In this document: piece by piece, positions 1-11,690 of the stretch | Layout of the letters: each line of letters starts with the position of its first letter | How positions within the stretch are numbered: the stretch's first letter is position 1 | Source of the DNA: Bryoerythrophyllum caledonicum | Lineage: Eukaryota > Streptophyta > Bryopsida > Pottiales > Pottiaceae | NCBI GenBank assembly: GCA_963971425.1 | Contig: OZ020517.1 | Span: forward strand, 994,501-1,058,500 | Reading direction: 5' to 3' | Length of the DNA stretch: 64,000 nt | Translations under genes and position numbers: made by a program | Notes under the pieces: generated by a model | Told to the model about the DNA's origin: nothing | Seen by the model: the letters and a program-made list of their open reading frames with translations, nothing else | Databases searched by the model: none

Positions 1-575
1 TACATAAATTTTTTTACATACCATGTCATTTGAGACCCCAACTAGCTAAAGTGATCAAAATTGGGTACTTCCACCTTAGATGTCAGACTGTGGGAGGTAG
101 ATTCTTCTCACATACTGTTTGAGTGCAAAATTTGATCAGAGTTTGTTTTCATTTGATTCTTAAGAGCTTCTCTTTTCACCACCTATGTGTGGTGCAATCC
201 GCTGATTAAGGGCCTCTTACCTTGGAGTATGATATCACTGGCAGCACATATTGTGCCCTAGGGTCAAATTCTGCACTCTTGTGCCGAATAGTTATTTACT
301 TCTAAAAATAGAGGTTGGATAAAGTTCTAAAATAGTATATTCTTCAAAATACTTTTTTCACCATGTTAAAATTTTGATGTATGTAAAGTAAATTTCCCAA
401 AAAATCCGGCAGCTATTTCTAGAATTATTCAAAGCCAAATCTGACCTTGGGGTACGGCATGCCTCTGATCGACTTCATCTAGATGGAGTTGGTTGGAAGG
501 AAAGTACTTTTTAGTCCCTCTTCAATTCCATGACTATGAATGTCACTTGACTACCTTGGAAGATGTGCTCATATA
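1..575. other. Gene-free AT-rich flank
   Basis: No open frame with coding character, splice pattern or repeat is visible here. The stretch ends exactly at a TTAA that borders the element starting at 580. Confidence 0.5.
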
Positions 576-799
576 TTAACCCCTAAAGGACCATTTCTCC
601 TTGGGGAGGCAATTTTGAATTTTGAACAAGTTCCTAAAACTCAAAAAAATATCCTTTTTCAACTAAAGTTTTTATACTAGATTGTCCCCAATAAGAGCTT
701 GTGGAGAATTTTTTATTTTATTTTTTCAATTCATGGTGTAAAAGTTAATACTCTTCACATTTGAGGTGGCGGCTAGGAGGGAGGGAAGGTGGGTGAGGG

Positions 800-925
800 C
801 GAGGAAGTCGACGACAGGCGAGGACGGCAAGGAAGACGACCAAGTGAGGATGGCGAGGAAGACGATCAAGCAAGGATGGCGAGGAGAATGACCAAGCGGA
901 GAGCAAGACGACCAAGTGAGGAGGA
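800..925. repeat. Degenerate 26-bp minisatellite
   Basis: About four imperfect copies of a unit resembling GACGACCAAGTGAGGATGGC plus six bases. It is strikingly GC-rich against its surroundings and lies inside the TTAA element. An open frame crosses it on the minus strand, but it reads as a product of the repeat. Confidence 0.6.
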
Positions 926-1289
926 AGATTTGGTGTAGGGAGGGGGCGGCTGCTCAAGCTACGCCGCAACAGCCCATGGCTGCTGTTTGGATTTAGGTCG
1001 TTGCACTGCAGGTTTAGCACGAGGAGCAGATGCAGCAGCCAATTGTGAGGTGCAGCAGCCTAGTTGCGTGGAGCAACAACCTAACACCCCATGGCGAAAC
1101 CCTAACACCCTAACACCTCATGCTTGAAACCCTAACACACCATGGACACCACTATCCTTGCACACTTGAAACCCTAACCACCTAAGACACCCCCACGTAT
1201 GCACACCCCCGCGTATGCACATCCCTAAGGTCAGTTTTCCAAACATGGAAATGGCGGCACCGCCAGAATTAGGGTTTTATAAATTAGGG

Positions 1290-1352
1290 TTTTGAGATCT
1301 GGGGTCTCCAGATCTAGGATCTCCTGATCTAGGATCTCCTGATCTAGGATTT
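1290..1352. repeat. GATCTAGGATCTCCT short tandem repeat
   Basis: Three to four copies of a roughly 15-bp unit (GATCTAGGATCTCCT). Just before it (1080-1200) is an irregular run of AACCCTAACACC-like words. Both lie inside the TTAA-flanked element and have no evident function. Confidence 0.6.
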
Positions 1353-1966
1353 GGTGTAAAAGGAACATTTTAAACCAAGTTAGACATTTTCACACATGTT
1401 GAGCACTTATATTCTACATAAAACCAGAGATCTTCAAATTTAAAAAAATATAAAAATTAACCATAATATGTGGTGAAAACCTTATTATCATCCGTTTGGA
1501 TTATCATACTACAGCATACTTTGTTCACAAAAAAATAAAACGTGAAATCATAATTTTTCAAAAGATTTTAACTTCCACTCCTTGCACAATTGTTTTGAAT
1601 ATGCTACACTCCGTTTCTATGCCTAAAAATTGGTGAATATAAAACCAACATCATGCTGAACACAATTGTAAACAAATTAGACCTTGTGTAGTGCAAAGAT
1701 TTGATACCAAGTGAAGTCAAAGTCTGTTGACCTACAAAATGCAAGAAAGAAAATTAACCATTTTTTAAATTTCAAATACTATGTTTCTATCCGTGCGGTG
1801 GATTGCAGCATAAAAGTATTGTGACTTTATATAGATGCATGGTTTGAGATCTTACAGTTGGAAGTCCAAAATGAGACGTCAAAATTCGATGCTTTTGCCA
1901 CTATTTCGTTGTGGCAATTTTGGGGTGTTTTCTTGATGAAAAAACGCTTAGGATTTTAGGGGTTAA

Positions 1967-2440
1967 TTCCAGCGGATACTTATGTTAATTGAAATTTCAA
2001 TATGCATATGCCCTTCATAACAGGTTTTTGGAGGTATTCAATTTATCGTATTTGCAATCATGGTTTGAAAGTTAGTTCATACCTAATAATGGGGACTTAT
2101 GAGTTTTGTTAGAAGTCTCTATTGTTGTTAAGATTTTCCATACACATAAAGGAAAAAATAAAACTTTTAGAATTGACTAGAAAATAATTATTGTCTTTTG
2201 TGTGAATTGAAATTCTAAATTAGAGTCAAATGTTTTCTAGCAAGGGATTGGAAAAAACTTTACCTTTTCTAGTATAGAAAACTTATAAATCTTCAAAGCA
2301 TTCCTTTTTGATATGTTGGATAACTATGTTTCGGATACTTTGGTCTTCATTGAGGGAGACCATTGAATCAAGCAGTGCGTGGGGCGCAACGACCGGAACA
2401 CAACCATGTTCAGGAATGAGTCGAAAAAGGGGCAGGGGAT
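1967..2440. other. Element-derived intergenic DNA
   Basis: No gene is seen. The words around 2221-2270 (CTAGCAAGGGATTGG followed by a short A run) resemble the inner part of the element at 33819-34388, so a decayed copy probably lies here. Confidence 0.35.
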
Positions 2441-2925
2441 GAAGTTAATCACGACCTTTTTCCACCATTCAATCCACAATCTGATAACAATTGTGGACAA
2501 TTTGTAGCCTTAAGCGTTGATAGAGCTGAGGTTGAATGTGGTGTACCGTTCTATGTAGGGAAGGTGATTGAAGATGGGATAAATCAAAGGAGTCATTAGA
2601 TAAAGGTTTGTTGGTAGTGGCCCATGATGCGAGGGGAAAATGTTGACAAAACAAAGCGCACCGCACAACGGTATGCAAATTGCAATGGATACATTCTAGG
2701 AGTCCTCATGTGGACCCACAGCTGGATAGAGAATGAGGCATGTAATTTTTTATGGATAGGGAAAGAACGATGACTCGCGCTTTCCGGACAAAAAGGCAAA
2801 ATGTATTCGGATCGCAAGTTGAAGGCAAGATTTGAATCCTTTGGTCCGCTAAGGCTTGCATATTAGAATATATTGCAATGCAAACCGAAGCAATTGACAA
2901 CGACCAGTTGCAAGCAGCCTTGAAT
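2441..2925 (+). pseudogene. Decayed upstream part of a methylase-family gene
   Basis: Plus-strand frames give two coherent stretches: FVALSVDRAEVECGVPFYVG with a following KVIEDG near 2500-2570, and ILEYIAMQTEAIDNDQLQAA near 2860-2930. They lie in different frames, and the run between them is interrupted, so this is not a working exon. From memory, these phrases resemble the N-terminal half of a protein family of non-seed plants whose C-terminal half is the methylase-like domain found downstream at 3822-4681. I could not search for it. An 0.9-kb stretch without recognisable exons separates the two parts. Confidence 0.4.
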
Positions 2926-3821
2926 GATATATAGTAGAGGAAGATACTACAATGAGTGTATGGTAATTGGTAATTGGCATGTAGGGTATGTGCAAGAGTA
3001 GTATATTGTAAGGGTAATGTAAGACGTTTGGTGACAAATTACCAATCAGTCCGAGAGGTTTTTTCCATTGATTGATTACATCACCAAGTACAAGAATATT
3101 CGCATTATATTAATTCCCTTCCTCTTATGTATCAAGTTCTATATGTAATATATTCATATCGATTGGCATTTATTGTATAGTGTTCAAGTTTACGTAATTG
3201 CATATTTTGTACAGTACTTGACAAGCTTCTTTCCAAAAACATAATGCTGAATATGAAACAAATATTCATCAAATTCTAACCAAGTTCCATATTGAATTTG
3301 TCAAAAATGCCAGAAAAAAGCTTGTTGAATTAACATTTCTGGTTATACGGAAAATTGTTCCTAGATCTTAAATTTTATTTCTAAAAACAAGAATTAAAAA
3401 AAAACAAATTGGGTTTTTTCAACGCATTGGCCGCCATTGTTACTAAGTGCACTTTTAAAAGGCCAAGTGCATAATTGTTTAATTGCGTGTTCTATATCTC
3501 CGCACTCCCAAAAAAAATTCATGGTTACATTGATTTGGATGAGTGAACCATATGCAACGAAGGAGTGAAGTAAAATTGACCAAGTGCATATTTAGCAAAT
3601 TCCATGTTAATTGGAGATTGAAGACTGTGCAATGATGTACAATTTCAAGTTACTAATCGATTAGTGGGCTTTAAACGAGTTCCCTCTAGCTTTACCTTGA
3701 GATCCTTCTACCATAATAATTGTATTTTTTGATTGAATTCAATTCAATTGCTATTGTAAATGTAACAATGTCTTCAATATTTTTGAAATCTCACAATATT
3801 TGAAATTGTACTTCGTTTCAG

Positions 3822-4681
3822 GGTACACTTTTTTGTGTCCAATTATTTGTACGAAATACTACTGAGGGTGTCGGGTTCCGCGTTAGCACTCCATTGGGAG
3901 AACTTGACATATTGTTCAATCCGGTAAACGCTCGAAGTCAAGAATTGCATGGAGAATCACCATGGCGCGGCCCTCAAGAGAAGTCCGATGATTTGATGAA
4001 GTCTGTGATTGAATCGCTTACCTCAATTGGAGACATTATTCTTGATTGGAATGCCTCTACCGCTGAGCATTAACTCCATACTTATGTAAACTTCAATTTA
4101 CCATTTTTTACTTTATTAAGTATTTAAGGATTTTCTGCCATTGCTTTATGTTCTACCGGACCGGCTATTCGGGCTTGTCAAGCACTTGGCCGACACATTG
4201 TGGCTTTTGAAGAAGGCTCTAAGATTTTTCAATCTTTGTTGGCACCACTCATTCCCAAGTCACACGCCGTCCTGATATTGCAGAAGCGAAAACTTGTCCA
4301 ACGTATGCAAGGAGAAGCGCCTCAGGAGAAACAGAAGAGCAACCGCATTCCTTTACGTGAGTAAGTTTTATAATTCATTATGGTATTGTATACATTAACA
4401 AGAATATGTACTTTATTTAAAATTTTAGTAATTTAATTCATTTTATATTACTTTGCAGAGTTCAACAGACTTCTCCTATATTGAGGTTATTACCGCCATC
4501 TCCTCCGCATTCATTTACTCTTCCAGTGTATGTTAGACAAGCAGCAGCAATGATGTCGAGGGTAAGATCTCCACCACCTCAACGTCAAGTCTGGAATCAT
4601 CACAAGGGTGTTTTGAAATACCTAGATGTAGAGGCACACAAAGGATTTGGTAGCGAGGGTAGTTCAGATGACATGGAATAG
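3822..4681 (+). pseudogene. N4/N6 DNA-methylase-like 3' gene part, interrupted
   Basis: A first exon starts after a TTTCAG acceptor (3820-3821). It reads GTLFCVQLFVRNTTEGVGFR and, further on, SPWRGPQEKSDDLMKSVIES, then LTSIGDIILDWNAST. After an 89-bp interruption it continues GPAIRACQALGRHIVAFEE. In N4/N6 methyltransferases of the PF01555 type, a helix with lysine and motif I (D-x-F/W-x-G/S-x-G) precede an ALGR-hVGhE strand, and the order here matches. The exon ends at 4360 with donor GTAAGT. A second exon starts after TTTGCAG at 4459 in matching phase, contains the proline-rich LLPPSPPHSFTLPVYV, and ends DDME at a stop. No catalytic D/N/S-PP-Y/W motif is visible, so activity is doubtful. Splice phases and the second exon look preserved, so decay is partial or recent. 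Confidence 0.5.
4063..4151. mobile_element. 89-bp insertion bounded by TCTACCG repeats
   Basis: TCTACCG occurs at 4056-4062 and again at 4152-4158, and the methylase-like frame is coherent on both sides. None of the possible boundaries gives GT-AG, GC-AG or AT-AC ends, so it does not look like a normal intron. It is more like a small insertion with a 7-bp target duplication. The inserted piece is AT-rich with no clear terminal inverted repeat. Confidence 0.45.
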
Positions 4682-5540
4682 TTATTTTTCATTTTATTCC
4701 TGAAGTGGAGTTTCTTTCTGTTTTAATTCAATAAGTCTAAGTACAATTGAGCTCAACATTCTCTTCTTACTTCATTGATTTTCTCTAGTCCATTTTCTTT
4801 GCTATGGTTTTTAAATATAATTAATGGATCACTACAATTTAGATTGATCTATACATATAGTCATTGCTTAAATGATGATGGGGTTGGCTAGGGCTACCCT
4901 TAGACAACTATTGTTTGTCTTGGTTGTTAATGGATTCCTTTCAAAATTTGATGTCACATCCTAATTTGACCTTCAAAGTAGAACAAAAATGACAAAGATA
5001 TGATAGACAACAACTAAATGTATGCACGAACCAAACCAATTTACATATCATATATGTATACATGTATTCATGTATCCATGTATATATGTTTTATGCAAAT
5101 TCTCCATGGATATAGGCTATATAACTTCTAATTTTCCACAGATATAGACTTTACTATCGTCATTGTCCATGGATATAATGGCTATACCACTCTATTTTTT
5201 CCACGGGTGTAGGCATTACTATTGCCAAATTGTCATAGTTACCCACTCCGTTTCTTGAAAAAAAACCACAATTTTTCTAGTTTCTTTAGGCTTATGGCTC
5301 ACATTATATCAACCTAATCTACGGTCATAGGGTGTTATCTAAATTTATTACCATAGGCAATTTATTTTATAGTTAAATCTATCTATTGGTTATAAATTTT
5401 ATGTCATTCTAATGTGATGGAATGCACGGTCATAGGTGCTCTTATGAGTAAAAAATTGTTGAGATTTATCTTAAACGCATACAACTTTATGCTAAAATCT
5501 ATTTTGTTTCTGCTCACTGCTCAAAAAATAGCATTCCCCT
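4682..5540. other. Gene-free AT-rich stretch
   Basis: No supported gene. A short TATG/CATG-rich microsatellite-like run lies near 5040-5090, and repeated words of the type TCCAYGGATATAGGCTAT occur at 5103-5210. Confidence 0.45.
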
Positions 5541-5658
5541 GTTGAATGAGATCCTACGATTAAAACTAGAAGTACAACTTTTTGTTTCCTTCCTTACCAA
5601 TTGCACTAGAATCTTTGGTCTTGAAGTGTTTTGGTATGAAATTGTCAAGGAATTTTAG
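5541..5658. mobile_element. 3' remnant of TTAA-family element
   Basis: The run from GAGATCCTACGATTAAAACT to GAAATTGTCAAGGAATTTTA matches the last 120 bp of the elements ending at 33213 and 54512. The terminal GGGG is lost, but an ATTAA follows. Only the right end of the element survives. Confidence 0.55.
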
Positions 5659-6335
5659 GAATTAATAACCATTTTGTATATTTATGTGACAGACCAATGA
5701 AGGAGCACTACTTGACAATTTTATGGCACTCAAGGCCCATAGCAAGGAATATGCCATTCTTGAGCTATAAGATTGTAAGTTTCATCTTTTCTTCAAAATT
5801 TCCAATGAATATTGGCTATGTTTTGGATAAATTTCAAATTACAACTGATGAGACTACACTAAAGATGGCTTTTAGTGTATTGGACACCAAATACAAACCC
5901 ATACACTAATTGTAAAGTTTACAATTAGTGTAATGACAAAACTATACACTGAATGTCAATTACTACACTAAATGTCAATTCCAGTAAATAGTGGAACATA
6001 TGGTTTTTTTACTTGTGGACATTTAGTGTATGAAACCTTGAAAATGATTATGTGTACATTTTGAGCATCAACGTAAAGAAGATTTTTAGTGCATGTAGAA
6101 AAACAAGAATTTGCAAGAGAAATATTGGGAAAAATAGAACGTAGATATGGAACAAAAGGAAAATCCCAAAAATTAGACAAAGAAGATTGTACATATGGAG
6201 GGAAAATGAAACTGCAAATGCAAGATTGGAAAAATAAGAACTTTGATTAAGAAGGAACGTGAGAAAAGAGAAAAGGAAAAAAACATAAATACACAATAAA
6301 TTCACAATAAATATATAAATATACATGAAGTACTC

Positions 6336-6530
6336 ATTAGATATTCATTAAATATGCATTAAATATTCTTTAAGCATTCTTTAAATATTCTTAGATATAC
6401 AAATATTCTTTAAATATACAAATATACTCTAAATATTCTTTCAATATTCTTTAAACATTCATTAAAAATTCATTAAATTTCCATTAAATACATTAATATA
6501 CATTAAATATTCATTAGATATTCATTAAAA
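6336..6530. repeat. TATTCATTAAA-type tandem repeat
   Basis: About sixteen imperfect 11-12-bp units (ATATTCATTAAA, ATATTCTTTAAA). They lie inside the ACACTA foldback element and encode nothing recognisable. Confidence 0.7.
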
Positions 6531-6627
6531 GTTTCAAGGAATGCAAGTTATGTGAATGGAAATAGTTGGGAATGGGAGAATAAGGAGATGAGGTTGAGGA
6601 TGAGACGGGGAGGATAAATGCATGGCA

Positions 6628-6745
6628 GCCGGTAGGCGGTTGATTGGGGGCTAACACTATTTATCAACTTAATAACAAAAAAAATTGCTAGGATAGGTGG
6701 TTGATTGGGGGCTAATACTAAGGGTACTAGGGTAGGTGGATGATT
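6628..6745. repeat. GGTTGATTGGGGGCTAA repeat
   Basis: Three spaced copies of GGTNGGYGGTTGATTGGGGG occur here. Inverse words (CCCCAATCAAC) recur at about 6918, 6968 and 7022 on the other side of an ACACTA cluster. The pattern suggests an old inverted duplication inside the element. Confidence 0.55.
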
Positions 6746-7044
6746 GAGGGATAATATTCATAACAATGGCGGCTAACACTACACTAAAATTTGCATTTAG
6801 TGTAGTGACACGAATAGTGTACTTATCATAGTACACTAATTGCAAACAAGTTGACAAATAGTGTACTAATTGCAAACAAATTGACAAATAGTGTTAGCCG
6901 TCCATGACATTTATGATACCCCAATCAACTTTCTTGTGCCAATAAAAATTACATAAACTAAAAAGATACCCCCAATCAACCAACCGTCATGTCTTAATTG
7001 CATAAAATAAAATAAAAAGATACCCCTAATCTCGCTCTATAATA

Positions 7045-7345
7045 CGGATGTCAAAACTTACTTTATCAAAGTTTACTTTATTAGAGTACACTTTATGGAA
7101 GTTTATTTTTATAAAGGTTCATTTTTTCCAGAGATTACTTTTTCAAGTTTTACTTCTTAAAATGTTTACTTTTTCAAAACTTTATTTTTTTCAAAACTTT
7201 ACTTTTTCAAAACTTTACTTTTTAAAAAGTCTACTTTTCAAAAGTTCCCTTTTCAAAACTTTACAATTTCAAAAGTTTTGAAAAGTAAACTTTTGAAAAG
7301 TAATGTTTACTTTGGGAAAAGCTTATTTTTACACAGTTTACCTTT
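7045..7345. repeat. CTTTACTTTTTCAAAA minisatellite with a flip
   Basis: About fifteen degenerate units of 16-18 bp (ACTTTACTTTTTCAAA). Near 7265-7300 the unit reverses direction (CAAAAGTTTTGAAAAGTAAA), forming a palindromic junction. The plus-strand open frame across it (rich in Phe, Leu and Lys) follows from the repeat and is not a gene. Confidence 0.65.
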
Positions 7346-7991
7346 TCAAAAGGTAAATTGTCTTTTTTCCCCAGAATGATGTTTTCCTCTAGTTCTTGTT
7401 TTTTTCAAAAATGTTGTTTTTTCCTAATTGTTGATTTTTCCAATTTTTTCTTCGTAAGTTTTATTTTTTCTTTTCTTCACCTTTTTGTACACATAATTCT
7501 CTTCTACTATGATACACTAAATGTGCACAAGTAAAAAAAGATATATTCCAGTCTTTACTGGAATTCACTAATAGTGTAGTAGTTGGCTTTAATATAATAT
7601 TCTATCACTACACTAATTGTGTAGTTCACAATTAGTGTCCGTGTTCATTTTTAGTGTTTACTACACTAAAATGCAAATTTTAGTGTAGTTGCCAACTTGT
7701 TAACAAATAGTGTACTAGGGTAACTACACTATTTGTACCCTTACACTAAAACCCATTTTTAGTGTAGTTATGGAATCACGTCATTGTACGCGTGACCGGA
7801 CCAAGCAAATGATAAATTGCAGTCAGGAACCCTAGAAAGCAGCACAGAACTCATATTAAACGACAAGTATGGTACATACCCACTCTTTGAGTTGGGCCTC
7901 AAAAAAGAGTCTAGTATCGTCAGGAGCATTCTTCTGCACAAAACTTCAGCACCGTCACGAGGAAGCCTGGGAGTCAATTACAAAGGTGTGA

Positions 7992-10900
7992 CTACCTAAG
8001 GGGGCTACGAAGTGTTGTGGGGTCCAACACAGGCAACAGATTGTAAGCAGGGGATCCCAAGCTGATTCCTCGAACCACGCCGCCATGAGCTATCTTGATA
8101 CGATAACACAGTAAAAGGACTGCATCCCAAAGCGCTGTTCGCCCCTGTCAACCAAAAATAAACAGGCAGAGTGTTAACAACTGAAGTGATGACCAAGATT
8201 TAAAAGACGACTAGCAATGAAGAACCCTCACCTGAAGGGAGAACTGCATCTTCTTGTCCCAATACAGGGCGAATACCGGTGGAACTTGCTTGCCAACAGC
8301 CAGGACGCAAGCACCTCCAGGTATGGTTCCTGGGGCACTGGACAACACCGCGACGTGCTTCTCGGGATATCTTTCGTTGCCAGGAAGAGAGTTTAGAAAG
8401 AGAGGGTTTGTTCCTGTCTGCATACTCGAATGAGCATATGGGTCCACGTGCAACATCCACTGTGGGTGCTCCAAGAAGGCACAGAAGAGGTAGAGAAGAA
8501 GATGGGGATCAGAAGGGAGCTCCGGGTTGGGTTTCTTACTGTCTCCGCCACTGCCCATGAAGTCGTACCTTTTCACACATGTACCTTCAGATAATTCTGC
8601 ATTTTTCAAAGGAACAAAGAACTCATCAAGACCCTTGGAGGAGGGGCACAAGAAAGCAACCGTCCCTTCGCGAGTATTTTCATGTTAAAATCAGCCCGAT
8701 TGCTTCGTGTGTAATGAGAAAATAATGGGTGTGATATATCCGTGAACTCTATTTTTTTTATCAAGGAGCTGAATCTATCAGTCGATGTAATATTAAAAGT
8801 CGGCACCGAAAACTAAGATTTACCTCTGATTCTCCGAACGATGGCATCAGAACGAACAGTGCTCAGAGGAAGAAGCCCTTTGAACCATTCCCCTTTCATG
8901 AGTAAACGCAGGCGCTGGTGCTCAGTAACTGCATCCAGACACTCCTGAATCAATGGATTAACAATACGCTCCTGACTGGTAGATTGAAGACCGAAAAGCC
9001 CTGGCTGGGGAGCTGCAAGATAGAACCAAAGAAATGATTAGAGAAGATGACACAATTATCCTGGTCAGTGAACCAGAAAGCCATCAGGCGCTCGATCCCT
9101 TTGAATCATAACTGATTGAACAAACCACAAAAAATTCTATATGGAGAAAGATTTCTGAAGTCGTTAAGTAACGTAGAGCTCCTCACCAGGAGTAGCATCG
9201 CGAGCCTGCAAGAGAGCAGCGCGGAGCTGATGCAGCATAGCCTCCTCATCTGTTGAGGCAGGAATCCACTCAGACGTAACTCCATCGCCGGAAGCAGGTT
9301 TATATGCTCCACCAACTGGAGAAACGGTCAAAGTTTGGCCTAGCTTTCCTGCCGCAGCCATCACCTTCAAAAGGTAATAAATCACAGCAAGAAATTTGTT
9401 AATAATGAGTGCAAAAGCAGCAGACTACGATGGAGTGTGGTCGCAGCTTGACAAGCTCGCTTGAAAATAGCAACTCCCAGAAATTGCTTGCACTGAGCTA
9501 TATCTTTAACCCCTAAAAGCTTAATCAAGGGAATTCAACAACAAAGAGCCACACCTGCAGATGGCTGGAATCGATCTTAGACACAAGAGGGTTCAGCAGG
9601 ACATCTGAAAACCACTGGCGCAGTGCATCTCTCCATTCATCAATAAAGGGGAGAATGCCCAGGAGGTGGAGTCCTTCTGAAACCTCTTCCAATGACATTG
9701 GACTGGGCAGCTCACTCTCTCCTTTCTTAGGAGGGGTAACTCCTTTCTGACTGGGGGACATGCGCAGGGTCCGAACTGGTGTACTAAGAGGGGTGCTCAA
9801 AGAAACAGAAGTATGCACAGGACTTGTGGTGGTCACAGTAGTAGCAACTCCACGGATGGTGGGAGGCGGCGTCATGAAGCCTTGGGAAGCCCCGGCAGCC
9901 ATTCCAACAGACTCCACCATTTTGGTATCAGTGTCCGACAAAAACTTCTTCAGCCTCTCCTCACTTTGCACGTCATCTTTCAGGTTTAGGCTCTTATGCC
10001 GGGACCAAGGAGTGACACGAAGCTCATGTGGACTGCCTACCGGATTAGAAAGATAACCAGGTGTTGAAAATGGTGAACCCTGCGCAAAGTTTTCAAGTCA
10101 AGAACGGAGATAACAAACTGGTATACAAGGAGAATATGTTCTAAAGACATCAACTTCAAACATTACAAGAAGGTTAAGAATCTAGGATTGCTCTAACACA
10201 CTCTGGCATATCCAGTAAACATGAGGTCTGAAGTATATCTTTCACCTGAGAAGGGTATGAAGATTTCGGGTTGGCCAGTGTACTGGATGGAGACATAGCA
10301 GAGACAGGGCCAGCCAGCAAAGAAAGGAACCCCGAATCAATTGATGAGCCTCGATTTCCCTTGTTCTGCACCGGGTGTAATGGGACCATTAAAGGATGAG
10401 ACGGCGACTGGGATGGTGACGAATTCATCCTGGAGGATCGCAGCCGCACGTCCCCCATGCTCTTCAGCTCACTTACTAACTCAGTGCCCTTGTCAAGCAT
10501 GGTTCTCTTGCGCCCCAATCCAGAGAGGCCAATCAAGGCCTGCTGATGCTTCGTAAGAGCCACACTGGAAGACCCTTCCGCTGGATCAGCTTTCGACGCA
10601 TTGCCACCAGCAGCTATCGCTATGCTCGCATCTGCTGCAGCCTGAAGTGAAATCGCTTTGTGGAGGGCGCTCAATGTCAGCGCAAAAAATATGGTAAGAA
10701 CCGCTTGTGATGTTCGCACCGCAATAACTGCACACGGGGAAAAATTCTAGGTCAGAGTTTTTCCCAAAAACCGAGGCAGGAACGACAACAAATGCACATT
10801 CAACATAAGCACCAAATTCAGATTCGACGCAGAAACCCTAAAATCCAAGACAACAAAGACTAGGAGACAAACTCTCACCAGAAATCTCCCTGGAAACGCC

Positions 10901-11358
10901 GACTAGTGCAAATCCGGCGATTGCTAACTCACTCCTGCAATCACGTCACCAATAATCATCAGCAGCAAAATAAACCAGCAGCAACCCCCAAAAACCCTAC
11001 CAAGGGTTTAAGCAACAAATGAGGAGCTAAAATCAAATCCGCGAACAATAAGGAGAAAACGTCCCGTGTAATGCGATTCACGGACACCTCTCACATTGTG
11101 GAAGAGCTTATGCTTCCAGCAGAAAATCAAAACAAGACCCAAGTGAGGACTATCTTCATGTTCGACTCAAAAACATGAGAAACCTTATTCCCAAGGTGTG
11201 TACCTGGATGTAAGAAGCGCCAGAAGCGACGCCGAGAGGGCCGAGAGCGACACGATGACGGTGATGTCGCGCCGCGACGGCCGAACGGACATGGCGGACA
11301 ACGCAGACGAAATGGCCGCATTCTGGTACACCCCGAAGCCCTGCCCCACGCTCCCCAT
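7992..11358 (-). CDS. TMEM209 / cytochrome-b561-N family membrane protein, 8 exons
   Basis: Minus-strand exons: 11204-11358, 10879-10934, 10246-10727, 9555-10079, 9187-9364, 8824-9012, 8232-8596 and 7992-8144. Every intron is GT-AG and all phases agree; the exons sum to 2103 nt, or 700 residues plus stop. Exon 1 starts [20 protein letters not shown]. Two hydrophobic segments lie near residues 32-51 and 78-96. A Ser/Pro-rich linker follows to about 340. The conserved C-terminal domain includes [17 protein letters not shown] (about 380), [33 protein letters not shown] and [17 protein letters not shown] near the end. The order and wording fit PF09786 (human TMEM209, Arabidopsis AT1G07970). Human TMEM209 is a nuclear-envelope protein linked to nuclear pores; the plant role is little known, and despite the domain name no haem function is implied. 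The ATG at 11358 was chosen because GVYQN is conserved just after it. The exon 7 acceptor at 8597-8598 gives [12 protein letters not shown], matching the family. Confidence 0.92.
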
Positions 11359-11377
11359 CTCGCACCAAATCAACCAC

Positions 11378-11690
<313 letters not shown>

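Larger units (their letters stand above)
580..1962. mobile_element. TTAA-flanked non-autonomous DNA element, 1.4 kb
   Basis: The left end begins CCCCTAAAGGACC directly after TTAA (576-579). The right end finishes TTTTAGGGG directly before TTAA (1963-1966). The inner part around 1500-1730 matches the inner part of the elements at 32324-33213 and 53743-54512, including the shared phrase CCTTGTGTAGTGCAAA, so it belongs to the same family. It is longer because it holds GC-rich material at 740-1370, probably picked up from elsewhere. No transposase is encoded. TTAA duplication with CCC-starting ends suggests piggyBac-type mobilisation, which is an inference. Confidence 0.6.
5853..7766. mobile_element. 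ACACTA/TAGTGT foldback element, 1.9 kb
   Basis: The left end reads CTACACTAAAGATGG and the right end CCATTTTTAGTGTAG, which are inverted copies with one mismatch. Dense clusters of TACACTAAT-like words and their inverses occur at 5853-6030, 6770-6900 and 7500-7766, as expected for subterminal transposase-binding repeats. The middle is packed with tandem repeats and has no transposase. Termini containing CACTA recall the CACTA (En/Spm) superfamily, but I see no clean 3-bp target duplication. The right end lies about 225 bp past the stop codon of the TMEM209-like gene. Confidence 0.5.

Noticed and set aside
4063-4151. The 89-bp segment as an intron
   Set aside because: With the 7-bp repeat there are eight possible boundaries, and none begins GT, GC or AT with a matching AG or AC end.
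6048-6326. 92-codon hydrophobic minus frame resembling a membrane protein
   Set aside because: Its Phe/Leu/Ile richness follows from the A-rich plus strand of the foldback element; it has no family features.
7048-7281. Plus-strand frame rich in Phe, Leu and Lys
   Set aside because: Pure consequence of the CTTTACTTTTTCAAAA minisatellite.
8232-8665. Longer exon 7 of the TMEM209-like gene using the acceptor at 8666-8667
   Set aside because: It inserts 23 residues that do not fit the family and has a poor pyrimidine tract. The acceptor at 8597-8598 is preceded by a good tract and gives [12 protein letters not shown].
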